Notes: generated by a model from the sequence alone, not told the origin. A stretch of DNA of 64,000 nucleotides from CAYZWU01 sp964482235 (GCA_964482235.1 CAYZWU010000015.1:1-64000), one strand, 5' to 3'; shown: positions 45,315 through 57,132, numbered from the stretch's first letter. Translations and numbers: made by a program.

Positions 45315-46184
45315 TCAGCCGAGCAGTTCCTTCATTTTCTTGCCCATGTCCGCCGGGCTGTCGGCAACGGTGACGCCCGCATTCCGGAGGGCCTTGACCT
45401 TTTCCGGTGCCGTGCCCTTGCCTCCGGAGATGATGGCGCCGGCATGGCCCATCCTCTTGCCGGGAGGCGCCGTCTGGCCGGCGATGAATGCCACGACAGG
45501 CATGTTCACGTTCTTCTCGATGAAAGCGGCGGCCTCTTCCTCGGCGGTCCCGCCGATCTCGCCGATCATCACAACGGCTTCCGTATCAGGATCCGCCTCG
45601 AAAGCGGACAATGTATCGATGAAATTGGTTCCGTTGATCGGATCGCCGCCGAGCCCCACGCAGGTGGACTGGCCGTACCCGACCTCGGTGAGCTGCCACA
45701 CTGCCTCGTAGGTGAGGGTGCCGCTGCGCGAGATGACGCCGACCTTGCCCGGCATGTGGATGTAGCCCGGCATGATGCCCATCTTGATCTCGCCCGGAGT
45801 GATGATGCCGGGGCAGTTCGGTCCGATCAGGCGGGTGTTGCTCCTGTCGAGGTGTGTCTTCACCCGCATCATGTCCGTGATCGGAATACCCTCGGTGATG
45901 CAGACGGCAACATCGAGATCGGCATCCAGGGCCTCGAGAACGGCGTCAGCCGCGAAGGGAGGCGGCACGAAAATCAGCGAGGCGTTGGCCCCGGTCTTCT
46001 CCTTGGCCTCGGCAACGGTGTCGAAGATCGGGATGCCTTCCTTATCGGTCCCTCCCTTGCCCGGGGAGATCCCGGCAACGATCTGCGTGCCGTACTCGAT
46101 GCAGGCCGACGTGTGAAACCAGCCAGCCTTCCCGGTCATGCCCTGAACCAGAACCTTCGTATCCTTGTTGACGTATATACTCAT
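45315..46184 (-). CDS. sucD: Succinyl-CoA ligase alpha subunit
   Basis: 289 aa. CoA-binding domain (VLVQGMTGKAGWFHT), IGPNCPGIITPGE, GRSGTLTYEAVWQLT in part, and the phosphorylated His in GHAGAIISGGKGTA. Interconverts succinyl-CoA and succinate with NDP phosphorylation (TCA cycle). Follows sucC by 74 bp. Confidence 0.97.
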   Translation of the reverse strand: MSIYVNKDTKVLVQGMTGKAGWFHTSACIEYGTQIVAGISPGKGGTDKEGIPIFDTVAEAKEKTGANASLIFVPPPFAADAVLEALDADLDVAVCITEGIPITDMMRVKTHLDRSNTRLIGPNCPGIITPGEIKMGIMPGYIHMPGKVGVISRSGTLTYEAVWQLTEVGYGQSTCVGLGGDPINGTNFIDTLSAFEADPDTEAVVMIGEIGGTAEEEAAAFIEKNVNMPVVAFIAGQTAPPGKRMGHAGAIISGGKGTAPEKVKALRNAGVTVADSPADMGKKMKELLG

Positions 46185-46258
46185 CGCTTCCTCAACTTTC
46201 CTTCAATCAGGGAGTTGCCGGCGCTCTCGGCAGCCGACTGGTCCTCGTCTGCCTTCTC

Positions 46259-47422
46259 CTAGCCCTTGGCTGCCGCCACCACCTTGGCCGCGGCGTCGGC
46301 CATCGAGTCCGCGGAAATGATGTTCAGGCCGCTCTTGCTCAGGATTTCCTTTCCCTCATCGACTTTCGTTCCCTCGAGGCGGACAACGAGAGGAACGGAC
46401 AGGCCTAGCTCCGTTGCGGCGGCCACGATACCCTCGCCGATCACGTCGCACCGCATGATGCCGCCGAAGATATTGACCAGGATGGCCTCGACCTTCTCGT
46501 CGGTCAGGATGAGCTTGAACGCCTTGGTGACCTGCTCCGCCGTGGCGCCGCCGCCGACGTCGAGAAAGTTGGCCGGCTCGCCTCCATGGAGCTTGATGAT
46601 ATCCATGGTGGACATGGCCAGGCCGGCGCCGTTGACCAGGCAGCCGATGTTCCCGTCGAGGGAGATGTAGGAAAGGCCGAAATCGGAAGCCTCCTTCTCG
46701 CGGGCATCCTCCTCGTCCAGATCGCGGTATTCCACGACCTGCGACTGGCGGAACAGGGCATTGGAATCGAAATTCATCTTCGCATCGAGAGCCATCACGT
46801 CGTCCTCTTCCGTGAGGATCAACGGATTGATCTCCGCCAGGGAGCAGTCCTTCTCCATGAAGGCCTTGGCCAGGCCCATCATGATCTTCACGGCCTGCGG
46901 AACGGCCTTCTGGGGCAGGCCGAGGCCGAAAGCGAGCCGGCGGGCCTGGTAGGGCTGGAGGCTCATCGCCGGATCGACGGGCTCCTTCAGGATCTTCTCC
47001 GGGGTCGTGGCAGCCACGACCTCGATCTCGACGCCGCCCTCGGTGGAAGCCATGAGGACGGGTGCGCCGATCTTTCGGTCAACGGCCATTCCGACGTAGA
47101 ACTCCTTCTTGATCGAGGAGCCGGTCTCCACCAGGAGCTTCTTGACGGGCTGGCCTTCGGGACCTGTCTGATGTGTCTTCAGCGGCCTTGCCAGGATGGC
47201 TTCCGCCGCCTCCTTGGCCTCGGCTGCGGAACGGACCAGCTTGACGCCGCCTCCCTTGCCCCGGCCTCCGGCATGGATCTGCGCCTTGACCACGCAGAGT
47301 TCCGAATCGAGGTTCTTGTAGGCTTGTTCGGCTTCGGCGGCGCTTGTCGCCGTCAGCCCCTTGGGGACGGGAATTCCGTAATCCGAAAAGATTTCCTTGG
47401 CCTGAAACTCATGAATTTTCAT
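46259..47422 (-). CDS. sucC: Succinyl-CoA ligase beta subunit
   Basis: 387 aa. ATP-grasp domain starting MKIHEFQAKEIF, QIHAGGRGKGGGVKL, EINPLILTEE, and C-terminal NIFGGIMRCDVIGEGI and VVRLEGTKVDEGK. First gene of the minus-strand sucC-sucD pair. Confidence 0.97.
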   Translation of the reverse strand: MKIHEFQAKEIFSDYGIPVPKGLTATSAAEAEQAYKNLDSELCVVKAQIHAGGRGKGGGVKLVRSAAEAKEAAEAILARPLKTHQTGPEGQPVKKLLVETGSSIKKEFYVGMAVDRKIGAPVLMASTEGGVEIEVVAATTPEKILKEPVDPAMSLQPYQARRLAFGLGLPQKAVPQAVKIMMGLAKAFMEKDCSLAEINPLILTEEDDVMALDAKMNFDSNALFRQSQVVEYRDLDEEDAREKEASDFGLSYISLDGNIGCLVNGAGLAMSTMDIIKLHGGEPANFLDVGGGATAEQVTKAFKLILTDEKVEAILVNIFGGIMRCDVIGEGIVAAATELGLSVPLVVRLEGTKVDEGKEILSKSGLNIISADSMADAAAKVVAAAKG

Positions 47423-47509
47423 CGATCCTCCCTGACTGCTACAGGACCAGAGATGATACTACCTGCTGATCGCGGGCAATTGGGTAATGTGTTTGATGAT
47501 GATAAAGAG

Positions 47510-47546
47510 TTAAAAAAGAAAAGCACCGGTCCAGGAGAGACCGGTG
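47510..47546 (-). terminator. Intrinsic terminator after the 192-aa exported protein gene
   Basis: Stem CACCGGTC (47524-47531) and GACCGGTG (47539-47546) with a 7-base loop; on the minus strand it is followed by GCTTTTCTTTTTTAAC. It lies just past the stop at 47562 and upstream of sucC. Confidence 0.8.
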
Positions 47547-47561
47547 TGTTGTTTTTCGAAA

Positions 47562-48140
47562 CTACCTGTACTGTTTTTCCTTGCGGCTCAGGAGCACGAG
47601 CTTCGCTTTCTTGAACACGATCGGGTCGAACTGCGGGTAATACTCGTCACCCTTCTTGTAGAAGTAGAGATCGAGAACCCAGTCCTCGACAAAGACCTTG
47701 CCGCCCAGGTGGACAACGCGATCCCGCAGCCCGCTCACGCGGATCTTGAGGTTGTTCGTACCCTCGTGAACACTCTTGAAGATCGCAACACCCTCGAGCG
47801 TCTCTCCCGCGCCGATCTTGTTTCTCATGTCCCTGAGATTCTTGAAGGAGCGGCCTTCCTTGGCCTCGATCGCCTTCTGGGCTCTGGGATAGTACATCTC
47901 GAAGTACGACCGTTTTCCCACATCGCTGTGGGCCCGGATGAAAAGGTTGAGCTGATGCTCGTCCTCCATCGGATTCTTGACCTTGTATATCATGTACCAG
48001 TACGTGGTGGAGGTGTCGCCCGATTTCACGAGAACGCGGTCCATCTTGACCTGGCTGAACTCGAGATGCCAGCGGTCCGCCGCTCCGGCCACGTTGGCCA
48101 GCAGAACCAGGAAGCAGCACAGCACAAATCCTATTTTCAT
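47562..48140 (-). CDS. Small exported protein of unknown function
   Basis: 192 aa from ATG 48140 (AAAGGAAA upstream). Signal peptide ending LLANVAGAA, then a single predicted beta-rich domain with WHLEFSQVKMDRVLV, TYWYMIYKVKNPM and VLDLYFYKKGDEYYPQF. The pattern suggests a DUF4352/FxLYD-like immunoglobulin sandwich, but I do not recognise it firmly. It follows the stand-alone pseudopilin gene by 47 bp and ends at a clear terminator. Confidence 0.65.
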   Translation of the reverse strand: MKIGFVLCCFLVLLANVAGAADRWHLEFSQVKMDRVLVKSGDTSTTYWYMIYKVKNPMEDEHQLNLFIRAHSDVGKRSYFEMYYPRAQKAIEAKEGRSFKNLRDMRNKIGAGETLEGVAIFKSVHEGTNNLKIRVSGLRDRVVHLGGKVFVEDWVLDLYFYKKGDEYYPQFDPIVFKKAKLVLLSRKEKQYR

Positions 48141-48187
48141 CACATTTCCTTTCAAGAGATCGGCAGAGGCCTGCATTCAGGCTCGAA

Positions 48188-48850
48188 TCAGTTCACCTGA
48201 AGGACCTGAAAAGGCTCATGGGGAGAATCGACTCCCACCGGGAGCCATTCCAGATCAGGATATTCGTCAATGAAGTCGAGGAGGTTCACTTCCCCGATGG
48301 AGCCGTCCTTCATGAGATAGTTGGTGTGCCTGCGGTGATTGGGCCGCTCCTCGTTGTCGTCGGCTGCCAGGATGTCGTCGTCTTTCCTGGCTGGCGACTC
48401 CCTGTTCCTTCGTCCCGCGTAGCTGATGGTGAAGCTGTCCAGAGCGTCGAGGTTGTCGTAGGCGGAACCGAGAACATCGCTGTCCGGCGCGCGGTTGTCG
48501 TCGTCCGTTCCCGGGCAGATGAAAACCTTGCGGTTCTTCTCGGTGATGTAGGCCGCCTCTCCCTTGCCCGCTGTCAGCTGGAGCAGGAAACGGATCCCGT
48601 TGTGCCGCGGAAAGCTCTTCGGGGTCTGATCCCTTTGATAGAGCGTCATCGCCATCCCGATGTCCTTCAGCTGCTCCTTGCAGGCCGTGACCCTAGTGGA
48701 GTCGAGAATATTGGGCGCCTGCGTGGCCACCAGGGTGACCAGAAGGCCGATGATCGTGATCACCACGAGAATCTCGACCAGGGAGAATCCACTGATCCCG
48801 GAGCTGGAATGCACCGGCTTCCCGATCGGCATCAGGTTATCTTGTTTCAT
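48188..48850 (-). CDS. Stand-alone type II pseudopilin-like protein
   Basis: 220 aa from ATG 48850. Prepilin leader with cleavage before Phe in SGFSLVEILVVITIIGLL, then RVTACKEQLKDIGMAMTLYQ as in GspG-like proteins, and a Cys in KVFICPGTDDD. It is 10 kb from the gsp operon and on the other strand, so it may be an extra minor pseudopilin or serve another filament. Lies downstream of metK with a 151-bp gap. Confidence 0.82.
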   Translation of the reverse strand: MKQDNLMPIGKPVHSSSGISGFSLVEILVVITIIGLLVTLVATQAPNILDSTRVTACKEQLKDIGMAMTLYQRDQTPKSFPRHNGIRFLLQLTAGKGEAAYITEKNRKVFICPGTDDDNRAPDSDVLGSAYDNLDALDSFTISYAGRRNRESPARKDDDILAADDNEERPNHRRHTNYLMKDGSIGEVNLLDFIDEYPDLEWLPVGVDSPHEPFQVLQVN

Positions 48851-49001
48851 GGCGATTTCCTTTACACGGCGCCGGAGGCGTACAAGGAGCGCAGGAGTTT
48901 GTCTCCCGGCTCGAGCGACCATTTCAAACACTCTCCCAGGCGGTAGCCGCAAAGAGAGGAATTGTAACGCTCTTCGATCCGCTTTTCAAGGCAGGCGAAT
49001 C

Positions 49002-50168
49002 TCAGAGACGGGCCGCTTTCTTCAGTTTTTCGACCATATCCATCTTCTCCCAGGAGAAATCGTCGCCCTTGCGGCCGAAATGGCCGTGATACGACGTCTG
49101 GCGGAAGATCGGACGGTTCAGCTTGAGCCTCTTGATGATGCCGCCGGGCGTCAGATCGAAGATATCGAGGATGAGGCCGGCAATCTGCTCCTCAGGCATC
49201 CTGCCCGTCCCGAAGGTGTCCACAGCCACGGCCACGGGATCGGCGATGCCGATGGCATAGGCGATCTGCACCTCGACCTTGTCGGCAATGCGGGCGGCCA
49301 CGATGTTCTTGGCCGCATGACGGGCGGCATAAGCGCCCGAGCGGTCGACCTTTGAGGCATCCTTCCCCGAGAAGGCGCCGCCGCCGTGCCGTCCGAGGCC
49401 GCCGTAGGTGTCCACGATGATCTTCCGACCCGTGAGTCCGCAGTCGCCCTGGGGACCTCCGATGACGAACCTCCCGGTGGGATTGACATGATAGGTCGTC
49501 TTCGAGTCGAGAAGCCTGGCCGGAATCACCTTCCTGATGATCTCGTTGATCATCGTCTTGCGGATCTCGCCATGCTTCGCGCCCGGATCGTGCTGGGTGG
49601 AAAGGACCACGGCGTCCACCCGCCTCGGCTTTCCATCGAGGTACTCCACCGTGACCTGGCACTTGCTGTCCGGCCGGAGCCAGGCGATCTTGCCGCGCTT
49701 GCGGACCGTTGTCAGCTTCTCCATCAGCTTGTGCGCCAGCATGACGGGCATGGGCATCAGCTCCGGAGTTTCCCGGATGGCATGGCCGAACATCATGCCC
49801 TGGTCGCCGGCACCGAGAGGCTTCTTTTTTCCCACGATTCCGTTGACGCCGCGCGCGATGTCCGGCGACTGGGCATCGACCGATGCCAGCACGGCACATG
49901 TGTTGCCGTCGATTCCGAATTCGGGATTGTCGTAGCCGACGTCGAGCATGACCTGCCTGGCAACCTGGTTGAAATCGACCCATGAGTCGGTGGTGATCTC
50001 TCCTGCCATGATGCAGAGGCCGGTGGTGACCAGCGTCTCGCACGCCACGCGGGATTCCGGATCGTTTTCCAGACATGCATCCAGAACGGCGTCGGAAATC
50101 TGATCCGCCAGCTTGTCGGGATGCCCCATCGATACTGATTCAGAAGTCAGGAATGCGACTTTACCCAT
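49002..50168 (-). CDS. metK: S-adenosylmethionine synthase
   Basis: 388 aa. Makes SAM from ATP and methionine. N-terminal LTSESVSMGHPDKLADQISD, GAGDQGMMFGHA, and GGGAFSGKDASKVDRSGAYA in pieces. ATG 50168 has GAGGAG upstream. The 230-bp upstream interval forms alternative long helices (see the entry at 50206), so expression may be controlled in the leader. Confidence 0.97.
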   Translation of the reverse strand: MGKVAFLTSESVSMGHPDKLADQISDAVLDACLENDPESRVACETLVTTGLCIMAGEITTDSWVDFNQVARQVMLDVGYDNPEFGIDGNTCAVLASVDAQSPDIARGVNGIVGKKKPLGAGDQGMMFGHAIRETPELMPMPVMLAHKLMEKLTTVRKRGKIAWLRPDSKCQVTVEYLDGKPRRVDAVVLSTQHDPGAKHGEIRKTMINEIIRKVIPARLLDSKTTYHVNPTGRFVIGGPQGDCGLTGRKIIVDTYGGLGRHGGGAFSGKDASKVDRSGAYAARHAAKNIVAARIADKVEVQIAYAIGIADPVAVAVDTFGTGRMPEEQIAGLILDIFDLTPGGIIKRLKLNRPIFRQTSYHGHFGRKGDDFSWEKMDMVEKLKKAARL

Positions 50169-50205
50169 CTGATGATATCTCCTCTAAAATGAATGCCCCC
50201 TGTCA

Positions 50206-50272
50206 GGCCGCCCGAAAAGTGCTTCAAGTCCGAGAACTTCCCTTTTCGGGCCGAAAAATTTCCGGGGCGGCC
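50206..50272 (-). promoter_or_regulatory. Structured metK leader with mutually exclusive helices
   Basis: On the minus strand, GGCCGCCC (50272-50265) can pair with GGGCGGCC (50213-50206), 8 bp. GCCCGAAAAG (50251-50242) can pair with CTTTTCGGGC (50219-50210), 10 bp. The two helices share bases 50210-50213 and cannot fully form together. The element ends 37 nt before the metK start codon. No known SAM riboswitch consensus is recognised. Confidence 0.5.
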
Positions 50273-50398
50273 AGCGAAAGGCGGATATTGAAATCAAACC
50301 GACCGAAGCGTTGTGTAAACGGGCTGTTATCGCCGAAATTCGACCTTATTCAAGTTTTTTTACGAAATCGTAACAGAACAGGTCTACCTGGCATCGAA

Positions 50399-51736
50399 TC
50401 AGAGTTCGATCCGAGCCTTTTGGAGAAACCGGGTCCTGATCAGCTTGACGTTGGTTGCCGCGGCGCCTCGTGCGCTGCGAACCGCTTCCCTGGCCCTCTG
50501 CCCGAGCTCCAGGGCCTTGTCCGGATTGTCGATCAGCTCTCTCACGGCGTTTTCCAGGCTCGCACCGTCGGAGACGCGGAGGGCGGCATTGTTCCGTTCG
50601 AGCAGCATCGCCTCCTCGGTGAAGTTCTGGACGTGCGGGCCGTAGAGCACCGCCTTGCCCTTTCCCGCCGGCTCCAGCATGTTGTGCCCGCCCACCTCGA
50701 CCAGGCTGCCGCCGACGAAGACCATGTGCGCCGCCCCGTAGACCATCTCCAGCTCGCCGATCGTGTCGACGAGGAGGACCTCCTCCTTGCCGATCGGACT
50801 GCGGTCGGGCTTCAGCCTCGTTCGTCTCACGGGAGCGAGGCCGTGCTTGTGGCAGGCCTTCTCGATATCGGGAATCCTTTCCAGGTGGCGGGGAACGAGA
50901 ACGAGCCTCAGGTCCGGATCGACGCCGCTCAGGCGCCTGTAGAGTCCGAGAAGGATCTCGTCCTCGCCATGATGCGTCGAGCCGGCCACGAGGACGCGAT
51001 CGTCGGCGCCGATTCGGAGCTGGTCGCGGAGCAAGGCCTGATCGACCGATTCCGAAATATCGAGGCCGTCGAACTTGATGTTCCCCGTGACCATCAGCCT
51101 CTCCTCGGGAACCTCCAGGGCGAGGAGGCGCCTGCGGTATTCCTCGTTCTGCACGCTGAACAGCGAGATCCGGTTCATCTCGGGAAGGAACATCCTGATC
51201 CTCCGATAGCCCCGGTAGGAGCGCTCCGAGATCCGGCCGTTGACGATGATCACCGAGGACCCGGCACTGTTCGCCTCGTAGAGGAGATTGGGCCAGATCT
51301 CCAGCTCCATGAGGATGATCAGGCCGGGGCGGATGCGGCGGATCACGCGGCGGACGATGAAGCTGATGTCCAGGGGAAAGTAGAAGATGAACTTGTCGGG
51401 GAAGAGCTTCCCGGCCATCTGGTATCCGGCCAGCGTTGTGGTGGAGATCGCCCACGCGAGAGGGCCCTCCTCCTCTTCCATCTTCAGGAGCAGCGGCTGG
51501 ATCGCCTTGACCTCGCCGGCCGAGACGCCGTGAACCCAGATGCAGCGCCCCCTGAAGGGGGACCTCCGCACGAAACCGATGCGCTGGACGATGCCTGCCC
51601 TGAACCGGGCGCTGGTGGCCAGCCGGAAAACGATGTAGGGCGATGTGAGCACGATCAGCAGAAGAAAGATGAAATCGTAGATGAGATGGATCAGGTAGGC
51701 CCTGCCCTCATTGACTCCCTCGACCTGATCCGCCAC
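50399..51736 (-). CDS. waaA: 3-deoxy-D-manno-octulosonic acid (Kdo) transferase
   Basis: 445 aa from GTG 51736. N-terminal membrane anchor (LIYDFIFLLLIVLTSPYIV), WVHGVSAGEV (catalytic Glu), MELEIWPN, VAGSTHHGEDEILL, FVGGSLVEVGGHNMLEPAGK. Adds Kdo to lipid A precursor on the cytoplasmic side of the inner membrane, showing that the organism makes lipopolysaccharide. Follows secA by 38 bp. Confidence 0.95.
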   Translation of the reverse strand: MADQVEGVNEGRAYLIHLIYDFIFLLLIVLTSPYIVFRLATSARFRAGIVQRIGFVRRSPFRGRCIWVHGVSAGEVKAIQPLLLKMEEEEGPLAWAISTTTLAGYQMAGKLFPDKFIFYFPLDISFIVRRVIRRIRPGLIILMELEIWPNLLYEANSAGSSVIIVNGRISERSYRGYRRIRMFLPEMNRISLFSVQNEEYRRRLLALEVPEERLMVTGNIKFDGLDISESVDQALLRDQLRIGADDRVLVAGSTHHGEDEILLGLYRRLSGVDPDLRLVLVPRHLERIPDIEKACHKHGLAPVRRTRLKPDRSPIGKEEVLLVDTIGELEMVYGAAHMVFVGGSLVEVGGHNMLEPAGKGKAVLYGPHVQNFTEEAMLLERNNAALRVSDGASLENAVRELIDNPDKALELGQRAREAVRSARGAAATNVKLIRTRFLQKARIEL

Positions 51737-51774
51737 GATTCCTCTCTAGCCGCGCAGCCTGCCTCGACGGTCTG

Positions 51775-54531
<2,757 letters not shown>

Positions 54532-54636
54532 GATGCTTCAGTCTTCTCTATCTCGTGACTGCTCATAAAAATGACAAACCGGTATGAAACCGCTTTGCGG
54601 CGGCACGGTCAATCCCTTTCCCGTAAGCAGGCCGCT

Positions 54637-54728
54637 CGAACCCGCGCAATCTCCGCCACATTCGCATCAAGCCAGCCCCCACTTCACGGAAGCCGCTTCG
54701 CGAATGTGGCGGAGATTGCGCGGGCTCG
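54637..54728. repeat. Long hairpin, family copy 2
   Basis: Arms 54637-54665 and 54700-54728 are reverse complements over 29 bp with one mismatch, around a 34-bp loop. The arms share CCCGCGCAATCTCCGCCA with copy 1 at 22208. The following bases to 54737 (GGTATCCGCG) also match copy 1. It lies 16 bp beyond the stop of the minus-strand receiver protein gene. Confidence 0.9.
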
Positions 54729-54744
54729 GTATCCGCGTTTTATG

Positions 54745-55596
54745 CTAGTCCTCTCCAAGGTGGTGATGGATGAAGGAGATCAGCGTGTCGACATAGAACG
54801 GCTTCTTGAGGAATGCGTCGGCATAGCCGAGCCGGGAGATATCGAGGTTGCGCGTCGTGGCAATGATGATCGGGATTTTGCAGCGCTCCTGATCGGCCTT
54901 CAGGCGGAGGCAGGCCTCCAGGCCGTCCATCACCTTCATCTCGTAATCCATGATGATGAGGTCGTGGCACTTCGCATCGGCCACGTCCACGGCGTCGGCG
55001 CCGTCGAAAAGCCGCTCGACGGTGAATCCCTGGGCTTCGAGGATCAGCATCATGGTGCGGCCGATATCGTGATCATCGTCCACCACCAGAATCGTCCGGT
55101 TCCGCTTCTTCCTGTGCTTCAGCAGCCGCTTCTCCTGGATCAGCACATCGAGCGACGCGCTCGTGGGAAAATCCTCCTTGGCCCAGAGCTCCTCGATCTG
55201 ATCCTTGACCTTCCTATTGAACTCCCGGACCCTGGCCAGATCCTTGTCCTCGGCGGCGGCCACCTTGAACATGTCGTCGTGCGTATCGACGGAGAAGAAA
55301 TACTCGTTCTGGACGAGCTGCTCCTGGATCACGAACTTCATGAAAGGATAGAGACCGTTTCCCAGCCTCAGGATGTAGCGCCGGATGGTGGACTTCTTGT
55401 TCCGGATCGTCTCGTCCACGAAGCGATCCAGGTAGATCGAGATCTGATGGCTCGGGTTGTGGCCGAAGTCGGGCGACTTGAACACCGAGAGACCGGCATA
55501 GGCGACCCTGTGATAGATGTCGAGCGCCCGGATCACCATTCCCACGTTGATCTCGTCAAGCTTCAAGGCCTGTTCCTCAGAAATCCACTGTTCCAA
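54745..55596 (-). CDS. Receiver-domain protein with novel N-terminal domain
   Basis: 283 aa. C-terminal receiver domain 167-283: VVDDD acidic pocket, phosphoacceptor D217 (IIMDYEM), T248, K265 (FLKKPF). The N-terminal 165 residues are mainly helical and match no family I know. The usual receiver-first order is reversed and no DNA-binding domain is present, so it likely acts by protein contact. Its first 20 bases overlap the end of pyrD. Confidence 0.8.
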   Translation of the reverse strand: MEQWISEEQALKLDEINVGMVIRALDIYHRVAYAGLSVFKSPDFGHNPSHQISIYLDRFVDETIRNKKSTIRRYILRLGNGLYPFMKFVIQEQLVQNEYFFSVDTHDDMFKVAAAEDKDLARVREFNRKVKDQIEELWAKEDFPTSASLDVLIQEKRLLKHRKKRNRTILVVDDDHDIGRTMMLILEAQGFTVERLFDGADAVDVADAKCHDLIIMDYEMKVMDGLEACLRLKADQERCKIPIIIATTRNLDISRLGYADAFLKKPFYVDTLISFIHHHLGED

Positions 55597-56482
55597 CGCA
55601 GTCGCCGATACGCGCGATCCCTTCCCGCTTCAGGAGATCGCCAAGATCGCGGATGATCGTCTCGATGGCCGTCGGGTCGGCAAGGGTCGCCGTTCCCACC
55701 TGGACGGCCGATGCGCCGCAGACGATGTAGTCCATCACGTCGTCGGCGGTCATGATCCCCCCCACGCCGATGATGGGGCAGCGCAGCGTGTTCCATACCT
55801 GATGGACCATGCGCAGCGTCACCGGCTTGATGCAGGGACCTGAAAGACCGCCGTACCCCGTCGATAGCCGCGGTTTCCTCGTCCGCCAGTCGACGGACAT
55901 GCCCAGCAGCGTATTGGCCACGCTGACCGCATCGCCTCCGCCTTCCAGGGCGGCCTCGGCCAGGGAGACGATATCCGTGACGTTCGGCGACAGCTTGGCG
56001 ATGAGCGGCAGACCGGTGGCGCTGCGGACCGATGCGACGATCCGCTTCACCGTCCCGGGCAGATTGGCAAAGGGGATCCTGCCCCCTTCCACGTTGGGGC
56101 ACGAGAGGTTGATCTCGAGGGCGTCGATGCCTTCCTGCTCTTCCAGGATCGCCGCGGCTTCGGGAAACTCGCCCTCCTTCTCGCCGGCAAAGTTCACCAC
56201 GAGGCATGATGCCCTGCCCCGCACCTTCGGAAGCGTCTCCTTCACGAATTGACGGACGCCCCTGTTCGGAAGGCCGATCGAGTTGAGAAGACCGGACGAT
56301 GTCTCGGCCAGCCGCGGCGGCCGATTGCCGGCCCTTGCATTCAAGGTGATCGTCTTGAGAACCAGCGCCCCCGGGACAGCAAGATCGAAGAAGGACTCCA
56401 TCTCGGCACCGGAACCAGATGTGCCGGAGGCAGTCATGACCGGGTTGCTCAGTTTCAGGGGTCCGGCGGTGGTGGCAAGCAA
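55577..56482 (-). CDS. pyrD: Dihydroorotate dehydrogenase, class 1B catalytic subunit
   Basis: 301 aa from TTG 56482, with GGGGAG eight bases upstream. Oxidises dihydroorotate to orotate using FMN. Signatures: NPVMTASGTSG, NSIGLPNRGV, NLSCPNVEGG (catalytic Cys128), AKLSPNVTDI, GGLSGPCIKPVTL, GVGGIMTADD. The class 1B form needs the iron-sulfur subunit PyrK, which is not in the window. Between lspA and the receiver protein gene. Confidence 0.94.
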   Translation of the reverse strand: MLATTAGPLKLSNPVMTASGTSGSGAEMESFFDLAVPGALVLKTITLNARAGNRPPRLAETSSGLLNSIGLPNRGVRQFVKETLPKVRGRASCLVVNFAGEKEGEFPEAAAILEEQEGIDALEINLSCPNVEGGRIPFANLPGTVKRIVASVRSATGLPLIAKLSPNVTDIVSLAEAALEGGGDAVSVANTLLGMSVDWRTRKPRLSTGYGGLSGPCIKPVTLRMVHQVWNTLRCPIIGVGGIMTADDVMDYIVCGASAVQVGTATLADPTAIETIIRDLGDLLKREGIARIGDCVGTVDF

Positions 56483-56508
56483 CAGACAACTCCCCGAGTC
56501 TCTTCTAT

Positions 56509-57132
56509 CTATCGGTTTTGACCAGTGTCTCCTGTCGGTTTCTTCGGCGGTGCAGCTTTAATCATGCAGATAGCCAGCAGGAACACACCTACACAGATCA
56601 AGGAATCGGCCAGGTTGAAGGCCGGCCATGGATCAGCGGGCCAGAAACCGAGCCGGAAATAGAGGAAGTCCCGTACGGCGCCGTAACGGAGGGAATCCCA
56701 GATGTTTCCCAGGGCCCCTCCCATGATCAGGGCTAGTGCGATCATCTGGAATTTCGCTTGGCGCGGCGCTGCAATGAGGAGGTAGAAGATCACGCCGAGT
56801 GCGAAGAATCGCAGGATCTTGAGAAACAGGGGACTGCTCTGCCATGACCCGAAAGGCCCGCCGGGGTTGTGCACCTGCACCAGGCCGAACCATGGATTGC
56901 TGACCCAGTAGACGCATGTTCCACCGTCCTGCACCAGCTCGCTGGAATGGAGATCGATGAACGAGAAAAAAGCGTGCTTCGTCCAGAGGTCGGCGCCGAC
57001 AAGAAGGGGAACGAGAATCCAGAATATCAGCTTGTCCCGGAAAATCTGGCGGAACAGGCCAGGGCTTTTTTCCCCTTCACCCCCCTCCTCAGAGGAACCT
57101 TTCTCTGAGACAGGAAAGGTCTCCTTCATCAT
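56509..57132 (-). CDS. lspA: Signal peptidase II
   Basis: 207 aa from ATG 57132, overlapping the dksA-like stop by 4 bp. Aspartic protease that removes lipoprotein signal peptides. Four membrane helices; catalytic D155 in GAVRDFLYF and D176 in FNLADSLI, plus VHNPGGPFG. Extended N-terminal cytoplasmic region of about 33 residues compared with short LspA forms. Acts on lipoproteins such as the one at 60174. Confidence 0.92.
   Translation of the reverse strand: MMKETFPVSEKGSSEEGGEGEKSPGLFRQIFRDKLIFWILVPLLVGADLWTKHAFFSFIDLHSSELVQDGGTCVYWVSNPWFGLVQVHNPGGPFGSWQSSPLFLKILRFFALGVIFYLLIAAPRQAKFQMIALALIMGGALGNIWDSLRYGAVRDFLYFRLGFWPADPWPAFNLADSLICVGVFLLAICMIKAAPPKKPTGDTGQNR

Noticed and set aside
50169..50398. 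A known SAM-I type riboswitch before metK
   Set aside because: The alternative helices are clear but the conserved SAM-I core is not recognised; reported as an unclassified leader instead.
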